Shown: positions 1 through 11,472 of the stretch, piece by piece
Position numbering within the stretch: position 1 is the stretch's first letter
Layout of the letters: each line of letters begins with the position of its first letter
Assembly: GCA_039881145.1 (NCBI GenBank)
Contig: JAYKKI010000060.1
Location: 3,658,501-3,722,500, forward strand
Reading direction: 5' to 3'
Length of the DNA stretch: 64,000 nt
Source of the DNA: Druceiella hillmani
Taxonomy: Eukaryota > Arthropoda > Insecta > Lepidoptera > Hepialidae
Notes under the pieces: model-generated
Database searches by the model: none
What the model was told of the DNA's origin: nothing
Seen by the model: only the letters and a program-made list of their open reading frames with translations
Made by a program: the position numbers and the translations under genes

Positions 1-531
1 TACACGGTGACATTTAATAATTAGATCTTGATATAAGCGAACGATAGTAAACTATGTGTGTCACACTCCGTCATTGCGATTGCCCCATAAGAAAATGCAA
101 AATAAACATATTGATATCTCACTCTAAAAAGTCGCAGAAAGTTGCGCGAGGGGCCATTTAATGGTTACATTTTTTTTAACGCTCTGAACTTCGTACACTT
201 TTGATTTTACTCCTCATAAAACTTCTTACAGGGCGCAATATGTGAAAATCGATTCTGAAGGAGTAAACTCCAAAAAGAAGAAAGTAAAAAGAAAGACTAG
301 GCGAAAGAAAGAGATGCACCCACGCGTCACGTGTCAGTGTGTGAAAACCCGCACATGTAATTTTGCTTACTTGAAAGGTCAAAACCTTCAAACTGTTCAT
401 GAGGAAACTACGGTATGAAGGGAAGTTTCAAGTATATAAATTGACAAAAACCGTTATAAAATTTAATTTTATAAGGATTAAGACAGTTTTCTACAAGAAT
501 ATCTAGAAAATTAAATTGAAAAATTATGTGC

Positions 532-893
532 GGAATAAGTGTCGGACAAAGAAAGACGTTATACGTTGACTGAAAAGTAGTGGATTGTCGTTAAAATACA
601 ATTTAAGACATTACGTTTTTTCAAAAAACTGGAAATAGTATTCATAATTATTTGTCATCCTTTTCGTACACACGATACTTGCGCACATTAATCTACGCTG
701 CTCAGAGGAATGACCCGTGAACTGCTACGAAGACATCTAGCAGTCCGAATAAGCACCGCGCTGCAGGCAAGTATTGGGTGTGTTAAAATTTATGTATAAT
801 ATTTTTTTGCACTCAATTTATTTTACTTTTTATTTCAACGAAAATTGATTCCTTTATAACCAACGAATAGGTCTTTCTTTGTTCGACATTCCC
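532..893. mobile_element. MITE-like element with long terminal inverted repeats
   Basis: The left end (about 532-602) and the reverse complement of the right end (about 830-893) share the block GTCGRACAAAGAAAGAC followed by a similar TTGRYTRWAAAG... stretch and a TCGTTRAAATA block. This gives a ~360-bp element with ~65-bp diverged inverted ends and no coding capacity. A third copy of the same end lies at 19485-19560. I could not define a target-site duplication, so the exact ends and the superfamily are uncertain. Confidence 0.45.
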
Positions 894-1461
894 GGAGACC
901 GTGTATATTGCTATAATAGATTTTATGGTAGAATTTTTCTGAGATATTACCATACACTGTTTCCATATATCTCTAACGATTTACACATCGCATGCAATAT
1001 ACCTCTCCGACTTCATCGACATTCATCGTCGCAGACTTGGTAATTTTCAGAAATTATTCTCATATAATCCTTCCTCGTGAATCAGTGTAACTTTTTATGA
1101 AAACCGGAATAAATTCGGTTTTCTAGTTATTGAGAAAATCGCGCACATACACACAGATAGACGCAGGGGGGGACTTAGGTTTATGAAATGTATTGATTAA
1201 TTTTTGCCATGTCATTTTTCATATTTCATGATACATATTTTATATAAGAAAAATGTTTTCAAATTTTCAATATATTTTTCCAATTAACTTAAGATAAATT
1301 TTAACTAACCTTGTTTTTTTATAATTTTAATTTTACAATTTGGCGAAATGGCGGCTGTGTTGACGGAGGTTCTGTTATGTTTTATTTAATAATTTACCAT
1401 CCTTGCAAATGATATTTCGCAAGAATTGTGTAACACACTTTTATTAGTTTCACTTGTATGT

Positions 1462-2100
1462 ATGTAAGTAAGTAACTGAATATTTCAACTAAATTTTCAC
1501 CCACTTTCAGACGTTCGAATTATTTGAAAATTTTGCACACATACGAAAAATCGATTACAATACATTAATTTCATTGTATTAAGACTAAAAAAATAAGAAA
1601 ACTAAAAACATACGCTTTTTATTTATGTAAGTAACTGAATATTTCAACTAAATTTTCACCCACTTTCAGAAGTTCGAATTATTTGAAAATTATATATACA
1701 TATGAAAAATCGATTACAATACAATAATTTCATTGTATTAAGACTAAAAAAATAAGAAAACTAAAAACATACGCTTTTTATTTATGTAAGTAAATGAATA
1801 TTTCAATTAAATTTTCACCCACTTTCAGACGTTCGAATTATTTGAAAATTATATAGACATATGAAAAATCGATTACAATACAATAATTTCATTGTATTAA
1901 GACTAAAAAAATAAGAAAACTAAAAACATACGCTTTTTATTTATGTAAGTAACTGAATATTTCAATTAAATTTTCACCCACTTTCAGACGTTCGAATTAT
2001 TTGAAAATTTTGCACACATATGAAAAATCGATTATAATACAATAATTTCATTGTATTAAGACTAAAATAAATAAAAACAAAAAAAAACTAAAAACGTATG
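1462..2100. repeat. 159-bp tandem repeat, 4 copies
   Basis: The phrase GTAACTGAATATTTCAA recurs at 1472, 1631, 1790 and 1949, exactly 159 bp apart each time. Copies differ by only a few substitutions, such as ACTGAAT to AATGAAT in the third. The unit is AT-rich and non-coding and contains ATCGATTACAATAC and CATTGTATTAAGAC blocks. The array degrades near 2050-2100. Confidence 0.95.
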
Positions 2101-2889
2101 CTTTTGCAGCAATATATACTAAAAAACAAAAAAACCTTAAATGTCAAAGGTTTTGGTCAAGAGCGAAACGATGACAATAAATTTACTTTAATGTAAAAAA
2201 GCGTGGTATGCTTGATGTCAGTTGTCGTTAATCTTTTTTTTTTTGTTTGTAAAGGTAGAGTCATTATGAAAACGTAAGTCGAGAGCACTGCACGCCTTTT
2301 TTTACATGATATTTAATTGTTTTTTCAATCACTATATTCTTATTTTAAGCTTATTCAAAAAATTAAGTTGTGAAACATTCTTTTGTTCTTAACCAAAATC
2401 TTAATATATTTATTTTTCGGCTCATATTGCTACAACAGCGTGTTTTTTTTAGTTTATTTTTTAAAATTGTAATTTTTTTATTAACACCAAACTCGTCTTC
2501 TCCAAAATTCTCATAATTTTTTTTTAGATTCTTGCTATTTCAAAATATATGGGTCAATTATTTGAATTCAAATTCTTCATTAAAAAAAAGTTGTAAAAGA
2601 TAGACGGTCGAGTATGTGGTCGTAGGAGGTAATTTTTTTTCCTTTTAAGGTGCGAAACTATACAATTAATTGATTTAAAATTGATTGAATGATTTACAAT
2701 GAATTAATATCATTAATTTTGAAATTGATTAAATTAAAAATTAATTACAATGAATTGGATAAACGCTCTAAGTGTGAATTGGAATTGGGTTCCGTACCCA
2801 GGAACTCGTGAATTATAATGATGAAATTACATACTCTCAATCAATACAGAGGATGTGGGACACGGGGGGAGGTGGAGAGGCAGATTTCC
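2101..2889. other. Spacer without recognised feature
   Basis: T-rich and A-rich tracts only. No reading frame of useful length, no terminal repeats and no tandem structure were seen. Confidence 0.6.
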
Positions 2890-3240
2890 TGTATGTTTTT
2901 GGTCATAGGTAACAAACCATTCATCATAAAATTGAAATAAAAATAGTCCCCAGATCCATATACAGAACCCATTCACATGCGTTCCTATTTGACCTTATTA
3001 ACTCACATTTAAATTTCAACTACACGTTTGGGACTCCATGTTGAATAAAAATATAAATGTTTCCAAAATTGTAGAGTAAATACGGTCAACCAAATTCTAC
3101 AACTGTGCCAAATTTGAAGTTGACAGCGGTAATAGTAGCTGAGAAAAACAGCCGTACCATATGGACAGACAGACACACGTCTCAACCATGTGGGTTACAT
3201 TTTTATTTCTTAGGTACGGAACACTGAAATGGATTATCTG
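2890..3240 (-). repeat. Dispersed lepidopteran repeat, partial copy
   Basis: Read on the minus strand it opens with the CCGTACCTAAGAAAT-like head near 3225, then a TGTCTGTCTGTC tract near 3160-3175 and the TTTCTCAGCTACTATTACC module. The same order of modules recurs at 3636, 7505, 18385, 46665, 48262, 51290 and 57540. It is non-coding and probably a non-autonomous transposable element; class unknown. Confidence 0.6.
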
Positions 3241-3334
3241 TCTTTTTTGGTGCTATTTTTTGTAACGTTTTGCAGAAAAATGCAATATTTTGCACTAGTT
3301 TCTAAAGATTCATATTTAAAATTCTCAAAAATAA

Positions 3335-3500
3335 CCTTTTGTAATAATCTTTTTTTTTTAATTGTTTGTTTGTTTTTTAATAAGTAAAACTCAGAAAAAC
3401 ATTTTTATTGCTGTATCTTGTTTTATTATTTTTTGCTGCTCTTATTTTAGGAATGCGATGAAAAGGGCGGGTGAGGAGTTAGGATGATATTGACAAAAAT
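3335..3500. repeat. Diverged relative of the 224-bp repeat at 4131
   Basis: The stretch AAAACTCAGAAA ... GCTCTTATTTTAGGAATGCGATGAA ends in GGTGAGGAG. This matches, with many substitutions, the end of the units at 4131-4590. It is a detached partial copy. Confidence 0.5.
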
Positions 3501-3635
3501 GCGTTATTTTCCATAATTTCTACAGATTTATTATCAAATTTCCAAGGAAGAGTAAACTTTTGTTAACATTTTTTTTTAATGGTTTTTAAATCTCAACCTT
3601 TAACTAAAAGTTTTAAAAACGTTTTATCGCAGTTT

Positions 3636-4060
3636 TCAGGGTACCGTACCTTAAAAGGAGAAAAGGATATCTGTTATAGAATCACTTCGTTGTCTGTCTG
3701 TTTGTCGATCTGTCGGTTAAAACCCTTTTTCTCGGGAATGCGTGGAGGTATCAAGTTGAAATTAGTATTAATTACTTAGGTCTACCGTCCCTTGGAGCTG
3801 TAGAATAAAGCTTTTAAGTCAACGCAACAGAAAAAAACCCTAAAAATACGGCTATTTAAGTCATCAAAACCTATGGTATTTTCGTTGACCTAAAATCATG
3901 AAATTTGGCAAAGAGCAAAGGCTCGAAGCACAAATAAAGGAAAAATCCGAAAATCATTAGTTTATAATCATACCACATAAAACAGTTTGTTTTAAATATG
4001 CGCCTGTGAAAGATATAGTAGGCAATATATTTTCGTTCCAGCCATTTATGCCGCATATTT
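3636..4060 (+). repeat. Dispersed lepidopteran repeat, longer copy
   Basis: It begins with GGTACCGTACCTTAAAAGG and continues with a TGTCTGTCTGTTTGTC tract, a TTTTTCTCGGGAATG module, CTAAAATCATGAAATTTGGCA and, near 4003-4030, GCCTGTGAAAGATATAGTAGG. The last module is the same sequence that is amplified as a 99-bp satellite at 39285-40670. Short open frames across it have no recognisable product. Confidence 0.65.
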
Positions 4061-4130
4061 TGATTCTCGGAGATAAATCAAAACCAAAAGGGTACTTTCC
4101 GTTGGCCTAGAATCATAAAATTTGGCAAGT

Positions 4131-4590
4131 TGGTGAGGAGAAGGGAACTAATAGACAAAATTAATTTATTATTTTTGACAAATATTTACGATTTTACAGT
4201 AAAATATCCAGAAACAATGCTTTGTAATATATTTTTCTAGAACGCTTTGTTAAATAAAAGCGAACCGTTAAATAAAACTCAGAAATGCCTTTTTATAACG
4301 ATTGTTATTTATAATTTTTGACCGCTTTTACTTGATGAAGGGTATGAACACGGTTGGCGAGGAGAAGGGGAGTAATAGACAAAATAAATGCATTATTTTT
4401 TACAAATATCTATGAATTCTTAACTAAAATACCCAGAAACAACACTTTCTAATATGTTTTTCTAGAATGCTTTGTTAAATAAAAGCGAACCGTTAAATAA
4501 AACTTAGAAATGCTTTCTTATAACAGTTGTTATTTATTATTTTTAACCGCTTTTGCTTGAGGAATGCGATGAACACGACAGATGAGGAGT
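4131..4590. repeat. ~224-bp tandem duplication
   Basis: TGGTGAGGAGAAGGG at 4131 and TGGCGAGGAGAAGGG at 4355 head two copies of the same ~224-bp unit, and a third GATGAGGAG at 4581 closes it. Shared blocks include AATAAAAGCGAACCGTTAAA. Non-coding. Confidence 0.9.
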
Positions 4591-4980
4591 GAAGAGGAAT
4601 TCGATATTTTGTTACATTCTTTTAAGCTTTAAATATTTATGGCGTTAAAGATATAAAAAAGTTTGGAGATAAACAAATTTAATTTCATATTTTCGTATTG
4701 AACGAAAACTTTCTGTCACATTTCGCAGAAATCGAATGCCTTTTGTTGTGAAATAGAATCTGTAAAAGGGAAATATGTTTACTGGCGTTTCCAACATTTT
4801 TAAAAGGAAATTGATATAATGTATTTTTTTATTAAATTACTTTTTAACGGTATATCTATTCGCTATATTCAATACGTTATTTACAAAATTTGTAATGTTT
4901 CTATTGTTGCTTTACACATATGCGTTTACATCGCTTGGGTCTTAAATTTTTTTTATAATATTAAGCAGAAAATTAAAGAT

Positions 4981-5695
4981 AAGCCCAGCTCTCACAGCAC
5001 TTGTTTCGCTACTGGATTACTTACTTGATATCGCTGCTGGGTCCTAAAAGAGCTGTTGCAGTGGACGTTGTAATGGCAGCTTTGTGATGTAGGCTGCACA
5101 CGATCTGCGCGTCTGAGCTGTGTTTTGAAAACGACTCTGAATGTCTGAATTATGTTATTCGATTAACACTGGTTATTAAACTGTCGTATAAAACATACAT
5201 GATTTATTAATTTTATTATATTATATATGTTAATAAAGTAATTTGGTACCATAATTAATAACATATTTCTTTCAATTTTTATTAAAATTTTATTTATATA
5301 TCTTTCAGTTTGATTAAATTTCTAATATATTTTATATACAAATTCAAAATTCACTGTAAATTTAACAGTTTTATTCTAATAAATTTAGATTAGGAAAATC
5401 AGTATAGATATAAAACAATAATGTTACAAATAATGTTTCTTTTTTATGACATATAACGGCCTTCTGTAATCAAGTCGATCGACTATCGGCAGTTGCAGTA
5501 AACATATGCCCACATGACAAAATGCCTCTTTCCCATTGGGTAAAGTTTAAATGTGGCAGAGAGACAAGTAGGAAAAATAGGACATGATCTATTACAGAAT
5601 TCCAGTACGCGTTCTCGTAATGCGGCTTGTAGTGACGTCACTCCCATTATGACAGTCTGCACAGTAGCCATCACAACGCTTCGTATAAGCAATCA
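4981..5695. mobile_element. MITE, copy A (right end lost)
   Basis: It is a diverged full-length relative of the element at 6050-6776. The left end (AAGCCCAGCTCTCACAGCAC...) aligns with the left terminal inverted repeat of copy B, and colinearity continues through GTGTTTTGAAAACGACTCTG and the TGACGTCA-containing block near 5634 to about 5693. The last ~35 bp, where the right inverted repeat should be, is unrelated sequence, so this copy has lost one end. Confidence 0.75.
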
Positions 5696-5883
5696 TTATG
5701 GACGCCATGTCCATATTCCGTTATGCGTGATAATGTTCCTTTTTTAAATTTGGCCTAAATGGCGTTACGAAAATGGAGTATGCTAATGAAATACTACGAA
5801 ATTAATATTAGCTTTTTATTTATTAATACAAAAGAAGATTTACTTCTAAAATATTTATTTGAATTTAGCTAATTCATTAATTA

Positions 5884-5912
5884 CTAGATTTTGCCCGCGG
5901 CTTCGCCCGTAT
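5884..5912 (-). mobile_element. Helitron-like 3' terminus
   Basis: On the minus strand the sequence reads ACGGGCGAAGCCGCGGG followed by CAAAATCTAG and then T. A GGC-GAA-GCC hairpin just before a terminal CTAG|T is the hallmark of a Helitron 3' end, and this variant is common in Lepidoptera. The element body would lie to the right, but I could not define its 5' end, and a MITE begins at 6050. Confidence 0.6.
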
Positions 5913-6049
5913 GGTAATTGGAAAAGGAAAAAAAACAATTTTTTTTGGGAAATATAATTATATAGTAGTAAGTATTGTTTTGAACATAATTTATCAGACC
6001 TTACTAACATTTATAGTGATGCAGTGCGGTGCGTTGGTATTCAAGGTTA

Positions 6050-6776
6050 AAGCCCTGGTCACACGACACTTGTTTCGCTACTGGATTACTTTACTTAATA
6101 TCGCTGCTCAGTTCTAAACGACCTGTTGCGCTGTATGTTGTAATGGCTGCTTAATGATACAGGCTGCACACGATCCGCGCGTTCGAGCTGTGTTTTGAAA
6201 ACGACTCTGAATATCTGAATTGTGTAATTCGATTAACACTGGTTATTAAACTCACGTACAAAACATAAACTATTCATTAATTTTATTACATTTTATATGT
6301 TGATAAAGTAATTTGATACAAAAGTTATTTACATAATTCTTTTATAGAAAATTCAATACCGATTGTTGATCCAATTTTTAAAATATCTTATATAACAAAA
6401 TACACTATAAATTTAACAGTTTCATTCTAATGTATTCAGATTAGAAAAATCAGTATAGATATAAAACAATAATATTGCAAATACCGCTCTTTTTTGTTGA
6501 CATATAACGGCCTTCTGTAATCAAGTCGGTCGACTATCGGCAGTTGTAGTAAACACATGCCCACGTGACAAAATGCGACCTTCCCATTGGTTAACGTTAA
6601 AATATAGCAGAGACACTAGCACAAAAAGTAGAACTTGATCTATTATGGAATTCCAATACGCGTTCTCGTAACGAAGCATCTAGTGACGTCATTTCCATTA
6701 TGACAGCCCGCAGAGTCGCTATCATAACAGCTCTAAGCAATACAGTAGCGAAATAAGCGTCGTGTGAGTTGGCCTT
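6050..6776. mobile_element. MITE, copy B, with 38-bp terminal inverted repeats
   Basis: The left end (6050-6087) and the reverse complement of the right end (6739-6776) align without gaps over 38 bp with about 7 mismatches, sharing CACACGAC and TTTCGCTACTG. The 727-bp body has no coding potential. Copy A at 4981-5695 is a relative inserted ~350 bp upstream. I could not identify a target-site duplication, so the superfamily is open (hAT, P and PIF-like all remain possible). Confidence 0.75.
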
Positions 6777-7051
6777 GCAATAATTTAATTAAATAAAATG
6801 CCTTGCAATAATTAACCCATGGACTTGGCATGTTAAATGGAGCATATTCCATTATTTTTAGAAATAAGTTAATGGCAGCGCATTCAATTTTTCATGCGCG
6901 GGCATATTTTTTTGCGTTCATGTGCACTACTCCGCTCCTGTGAGTGATAGCGTTCATAAAAGGTATCTGAAATTCAAACTTTAAATAATAAGAAAAAAAA
7001 ACAATTATTGTATTTATAATATTTTAATTACAGTAAACTAAAGTATATTTG

Positions 7052-7448
7052 TGCGGATTTTATGTGCGGAATATTACACAATCAAGATGTCTCCCATCAC
7101 TGCGAACGCACACCTCAAAGTGTAAGTGCGAATTTCCGATGATGCGCCGCAGAACGTCGACTGAGTTGGCTCTCACTTCTTCCGTTATTTTAGCCTTCAG
7201 CTGCTCCAAATTCATAAGAGGGGTATCAGAAACTCTTGCTTTGAGGTAACCCCATAGAAAAAGTCAGCTGGGGCTAAGTCGGGCGATCTGGGTGGCCAAA
7301 TTATGTCTCTAAATCGGTTTAAGACTTTTCCCGGACATAGTGGTCTAATTGTGTCCATGGAGCCGCTAGCTGTATGGGCAGTGGTCCCATCTTGCTGAAA
7401 ACACACATCTGACTCGTCAACATCGTTCCTTCGTAGCTGGACAGACAA
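7052..7448 (-). pseudogene. DD41D-type Tc1/mariner-superfamily transposase, C-terminal remnant
   Basis: The minus-strand translation carries FQQDGTTAHTA (second catalytic Asp) and WPPRSPDLAPADFF (third catalytic Asp), with 41 residues between the two Asp, i.e. DD41D spacing. Just after ADFF a one-base deletion near 7255 changes frame; the downstream frame continues GYLKARVSDTPLMNLEQLKAK and on to a C-terminal IGNSHLHFEVCVRSDGRHLD-like block, typical of this widespread insect transposase family. The N-terminal half, with the DNA-binding domain and first catalytic Asp, is missing, and the dispersed repeat at 7505 lies immediately upstream. The enzyme would have cut and joined transposon ends in the nucleus; this copy is dead. 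The open frame on the opposite strand at 7049-7249 is a shadow of it. Confidence 0.85.
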
Positions 7449-7504
7449 AACAAGAAGTTAAACATTTCGTTTGAATTCGGCATTGAGACATCCGTTATAT
7501 ATCT

Positions 7505-7800
7505 TGTAGGTAGGGTTCCATTTCCGTGCCTCAGACTGAAAAATGAAACGTGTCTGTCTGTCTGTCTATCCGTCTGTCACAGCCGATTTTCTCATTTGGA
7601 ATTTTGGAACATAATACTTGATAATATTATAATTGTTGAAACGCAGACAGAGTTTTACGCCTGTGAAAGATATGGTAGGCAATATATTCACGTTGCGAAA
7701 TTTATATTTGTAAATAGTTTAAAGGGAATATTATATACCATTAAATGTTTATAAGTACCTAAATATGTACTAATCCTTATAGTATGAGTTCCACTAGCGC
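7505..7800 (+). repeat. Dispersed lepidopteran repeat copy
   Basis: It has the head AGGGTTCCATTTCCGTGCCTC, the tract TGTCTGTCTGTCTATCCGTC, the module GCCTGTGAAAGATATGGTAGG and a tail AATGTTTATAAGTACCTAAAT. The CCTGTGAAAGATAT...GGAATATTATA part is colinear with the 99-bp satellite monomer at 39285-40670. Confidence 0.7.
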
Positions 7801-8025
7801 ATTATGGGACTTTCATAATGAAAAATACGTATAATATTTTCTATGTGCAAAATATTATTGAAATCCATCGGTCTGTTTAAGCGTGATAGAAAGAAGACAA
7901 AGGAATAAACGGATAATTTTTAATTTTTTTTCATGTAATAATAGTTAAATTTGCTTTAGCCTTTTGAATGGCCTCTCTGATATCTTCAATTATCGATATT
8001 TCGATAATTTATATTCTTGTAGATG

Positions 8026-8225
8026 ACACGTGCGCTTCCCTATCGCGTATAGTAACGGAGCTTTCCGCCTCTAGGTCATTGTCTAGTCGGGTTCTTGCGA
8101 AGGTAAAAAACGGCGGTTCTAGGTCGGAGTGCCGGCAAATCGCCACGCTGGTTATCGCCTCGGGCCGCCGGATAATGGGACGGGTCGCGGCCAACGCCCC
8201 GGAAATATCGCCGACTCGATTTTTG
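8026..8225. other. GC-rich segment, open on both strands, unrecognised
   Basis: This ~200-bp stretch is clearly more GC- and CpG-rich than its surroundings. It is open in one plus frame (7968-8228, 86 codons from ATG) and one minus frame (8009-8194, 61 codons). On the plus strand a TTCTTGTAG acceptor-like site precedes it at ~8025 and GAAGGTAAAA resembles a donor at ~8101. Neither translation resembles a family I know. It could be a host exon, a transposon fragment or chance. Confidence 0.25.
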
Positions 8226-8520
8226 TAATTATTTTGTGATTTATAATTGCTTGTAATTAAACACGATCGGTGATCCGTTAGCTTTTATCGATTATTTATT
8301 TCGCTACTTGCTTAACGAGACAGGGTCGGATTTGTAGACTTTTATTTTAAAACAAGCAACTAGATTTGAATTCACACTTCCATCGCATCCCATACGTAAT
8401 TTAGTGCTTTATCTCTGCGCTAATGACTCACTGGCCAAAGTGATAAAATAAAATTATATGTACTTACTCGGCCGCTCGAAGTTCCATTCATTCGGCCATA
8501 CTAGGCCTACCGCCGAGACA

Positions 8521-8563
8521 CGCGTCAAGAGCGTGACCCGAAGCGCGTCACGCTCTTGACGCG
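8521..8563. repeat. Perfect GC-rich inverted repeat, 17-bp arms
   Basis: Arms 8521-8537 (CGCGTCAAGAGCGTGAC) and 8547-8563 are perfect reverse complements around a 9-nt loop. The GC content is unlike the flanks. It could fold as a stable hairpin; no gene or element boundary is evident on either side. Confidence 0.85.
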
Positions 8564-9234
8564 AAATCGCAAATATATTTCCAATAAAAAAATTTGGACT
8601 AAGTATGCTAAAAGAAGTCGTAACTTCAAAACAATTTTTTTTGTCATTTTGTTTGCCTTAGAGTTTCATCACGCAACTACCGAAACAAATAAGTAGAAGC
8701 AAATAAGTAGAAGCAAATAGGTAGACAGTAAACAAATTAAGATAAAGTGCTAGTTAAAGAAAGCAAGGTCTCTTAAATGGAATCTTTTAAACAGTCCCCT
8801 ACTAAAACAAATACAAAAAACTATTTTATGTTAGCCTATTTTAATAAGACTTTGCGACATACAAAATTGAGTTTATTTAAAGTTATACTTACATATAATT
8901 CAAACTTAGACGTAAAGTACAAAACCTTAATTCCCCTTTTTAGATATAACTTAGTACATGTGTTATAAAAAGAAAAAAAATCAGGTGACGCTGTTTTTAT
9001 GTTGACACGGCCGAGATTTGTGCGTGACAACGTCCCCTCGTACCTCTTTATAATGAAACGACTCATATCTTCGAGTACGTGTCAGTTCACTGTTGTACGT
9101 TATAATATTATTTTTCCAAATGTCTTATACTGTGTCTAATCTAACATCATGGTATCGGATATATTGGTAGCGCATACGACGTTTTGAATTTCAACACAAA
9201 TGTTTAAAGTGTGTATTATAGGTAATAATACGAA

Positions 9235-9235
<1 letters not shown>

Positions 9236-9301
<66 letters not shown>

Positions 9302-9314
9302 TAAATATATATAT

Positions 9315-9377
<63 letters not shown>
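9236..9377. repeat. (TA)n microsatellite with a CA interruption
   Basis: Almost uninterrupted TA dinucleotides with an ACACACACAC insert at about 9315-9325. The open frames translating to YIYIYI are low-complexity artefacts. Confidence 0.98.
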
Positions 9378-9788
9378 GATGAAAACATAGCAGACGATAA
9401 ACAATTAGTTTTTGGTAATCAATTACAAATTCCCATAATAGCTATTACTCAGTAATTGATTATTTTGGTAATCAAAGTTAATAATAATCTTGTCATATTA
9501 ATACGAAGTAATTCATAATTCAATTCATCAGAGTATACGAATTAATTGTAATTAAATTTCCAGGTAAACAATGTGCAGGTTCACACGCTTCCGTTAAGCA
9601 AATGAGAACGTTTGGTTTTTGTTTACAAATAAGATATATTCATATTCAAGGCTAAATTATTTACAAAATCCTGCTAGAGTTTGCAGACTAATAATATTTT
9701 AACTGCGCCTTATTTTTTTTTTTATAACTATTTAATAACGATTTGACGTCAGCAGATTGAAAAGTAAATTATTCGTATTAAGTACAAA

Positions 9789-10080
9789 CTAGCTGATCCG
9801 TGCGAAGTCTTCGCACTATATCGCCATCTAGCGTGTTCCAAGTATACAATTTGGCTAAGATATTTGATGTGTCGCCCACAGATGGCGCTCATGCCAATTG
9901 TTATAAAAATTAATTTTTTTATTAACAGAAAGTTTTTTTTCGAATTTTTTTATACTTTTCGCCCAAAGTAGAAAACATAAGCTTTAAGTGGGTATTTTTT
10001 TTATATTTTTTGGTGCAGTACTTAAAGAGATCGAGCCGCTCGACCAAAAAACACCTTTTAGAAATAATATATTTAGATTA
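9789..10080 (-). mobile_element. Helitron-like element, 3' end defined
   Basis: On the minus strand the terminus reads GTGCGAA-GAC-TTCGCAC, a perfect 7-bp stem (9800-9816), then GGATCAGCTAG and T. This is the Helitron 3' hairpin plus CTAG|T signature. The same family ends at 21905 and 38567. The right boundary (5' end) given here is approximate. It may interrupt an older AT-rich element, since AATTGATTA-type motifs occur on both sides (9395-9550 and 10090-10260). Confidence 0.65.
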
Positions 10081-10424
10081 AGAATAAATACTTGTTAAAT
10101 GTAATTAATCGACAAGTAATTACTTTAATGATTGTTAATTTGCAGTGTGGTCATATCCGATTACAATTATTACAATCTGCAATCTCCGATGATTACAAAC
10201 GACTAGTAATTGTAATTGCGTTTACAAATGGGTACTGAATAATCGCAATGTAATCGTATTTAGAGGGACTTGAGAGTACATTACGTAAATGATAATTTAT
10301 CACAGAATGCTTAATTCAAAATAAAATCTTATTTTAAAGCTATCTTTTTGTAAACTATGCTGGCAACATTGTTGTTATTTCGCAGCTTAACTATAACTTA
10401 TTTTCGAGTTATAAAAATATACAT

Positions 10425-11150
10425 TTGAATATAGGTTTTAACACAACTACATTAAGTAAAAATTGGGAATTAAGGTGTTTGTGCTTTAAATCTAAGTTTG
10501 AAACATATCTAAGCATAATTTTAACAAATTTAGACTCTGAACATTATACATTTTATAAGAAAATAACTTGTTTGTACATTACCTCCCATATACTATCTCA
10601 GAAACTGGGAATTACGGTGTTTGTTCTCTAAATCTAAATTTGAAACATTTCTAAGTATAAGTTTAACAAATTTAGACTCTGAACATCATACGTTCTTTAA
10701 TAAAATGGTTTGTTTATACATTAAGTCCCATATATTCTTTCTAAAATTGGGAATTAAGGTGTTTGTGCTTTAAATCCAAGTTTCAAACATATCTAAGTAT
10801 AATTTTAACAAATTTAAACTCTGAACTTCATTTTTTCTTTAAGAAAATAACTTGTTTGTACATGAACTCCCATATACTATCTCAAAAACTGGGAATTAAG
10901 GTGTCTGTGCTTTAAATCCAAGTTTGAAACATATCTAAGTATAATTTTAACAAATTTAAACTCTGAAGTTCATACGTTCTTTAAGAAAATAACTTGTTTG
11001 TATATTAACTTCCATATACTATCTCTAAAACTGGGAATTAAGGTGTCTGTGCTTTAAATTTAAGTTTGAAACATTTCTAAGTATAATTTTAACAAATTTA
11101 GACCCTGAACATCATACGTTTCTTAAAAAAATAAATTGTTTGTATATGAT
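10425..11150. repeat. 142-bp tandem repeat, 5 copies
   Basis: GGGAATTAAGGTGTTTGTGC-like blocks recur with GGG at 10465, 10607, 10749, 10891 and 11033, exactly 142 bp apart. Other shared blocks are AAGTTTGAAACAT and TTTTAACAAATTTA. The unit is non-coding. The exact, unchanging spacing across five diverged copies means almost no indels have been tolerated or have occurred. Confidence 0.95.
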
Positions 11151-11420
11151 ATGTATATAGTTTTCTTTTTATCAGTTTTAGTATGGAACTCTTAAAAAAA
11201 TTCTATTTAAGGGATACTATATTACTTTTCTTTAACATTTAAAAGAAATTAGATATTGAAATATTGTAATCGTTTAACGAGAAGTGGTTGAAAATTCAAT
11301 TACGAGATGATATGGTTAGTTAGGCTGCTGTGAAACTAAATAAAACTTCTTAAAATGACATCGAGTACAATTATAAACTAATAGCTATTATCATTAAACC
11401 AATGTTGTCTTTCCAACCTT

Positions 11421-11430
11421 AATATATATA

Positions 11431-11468
<38 letters not shown>
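11421..11468. repeat. (TA)n microsatellite abutting a mariner end
   Basis: A TA run with one TTTA interruption. Its last TA (11467-11468) is the target dinucleotide of the adjacent mariner. Confidence 0.95.

Positions 11469-11472
<4 letters not shown>

Noticed and set aside
9136..9404. Frames translating to long YIYIYI runs, also at 26684, 43729, 45952, 62909 and 63114-63390
   Set aside because: Translation of (TA)n microsatellites; not genes.
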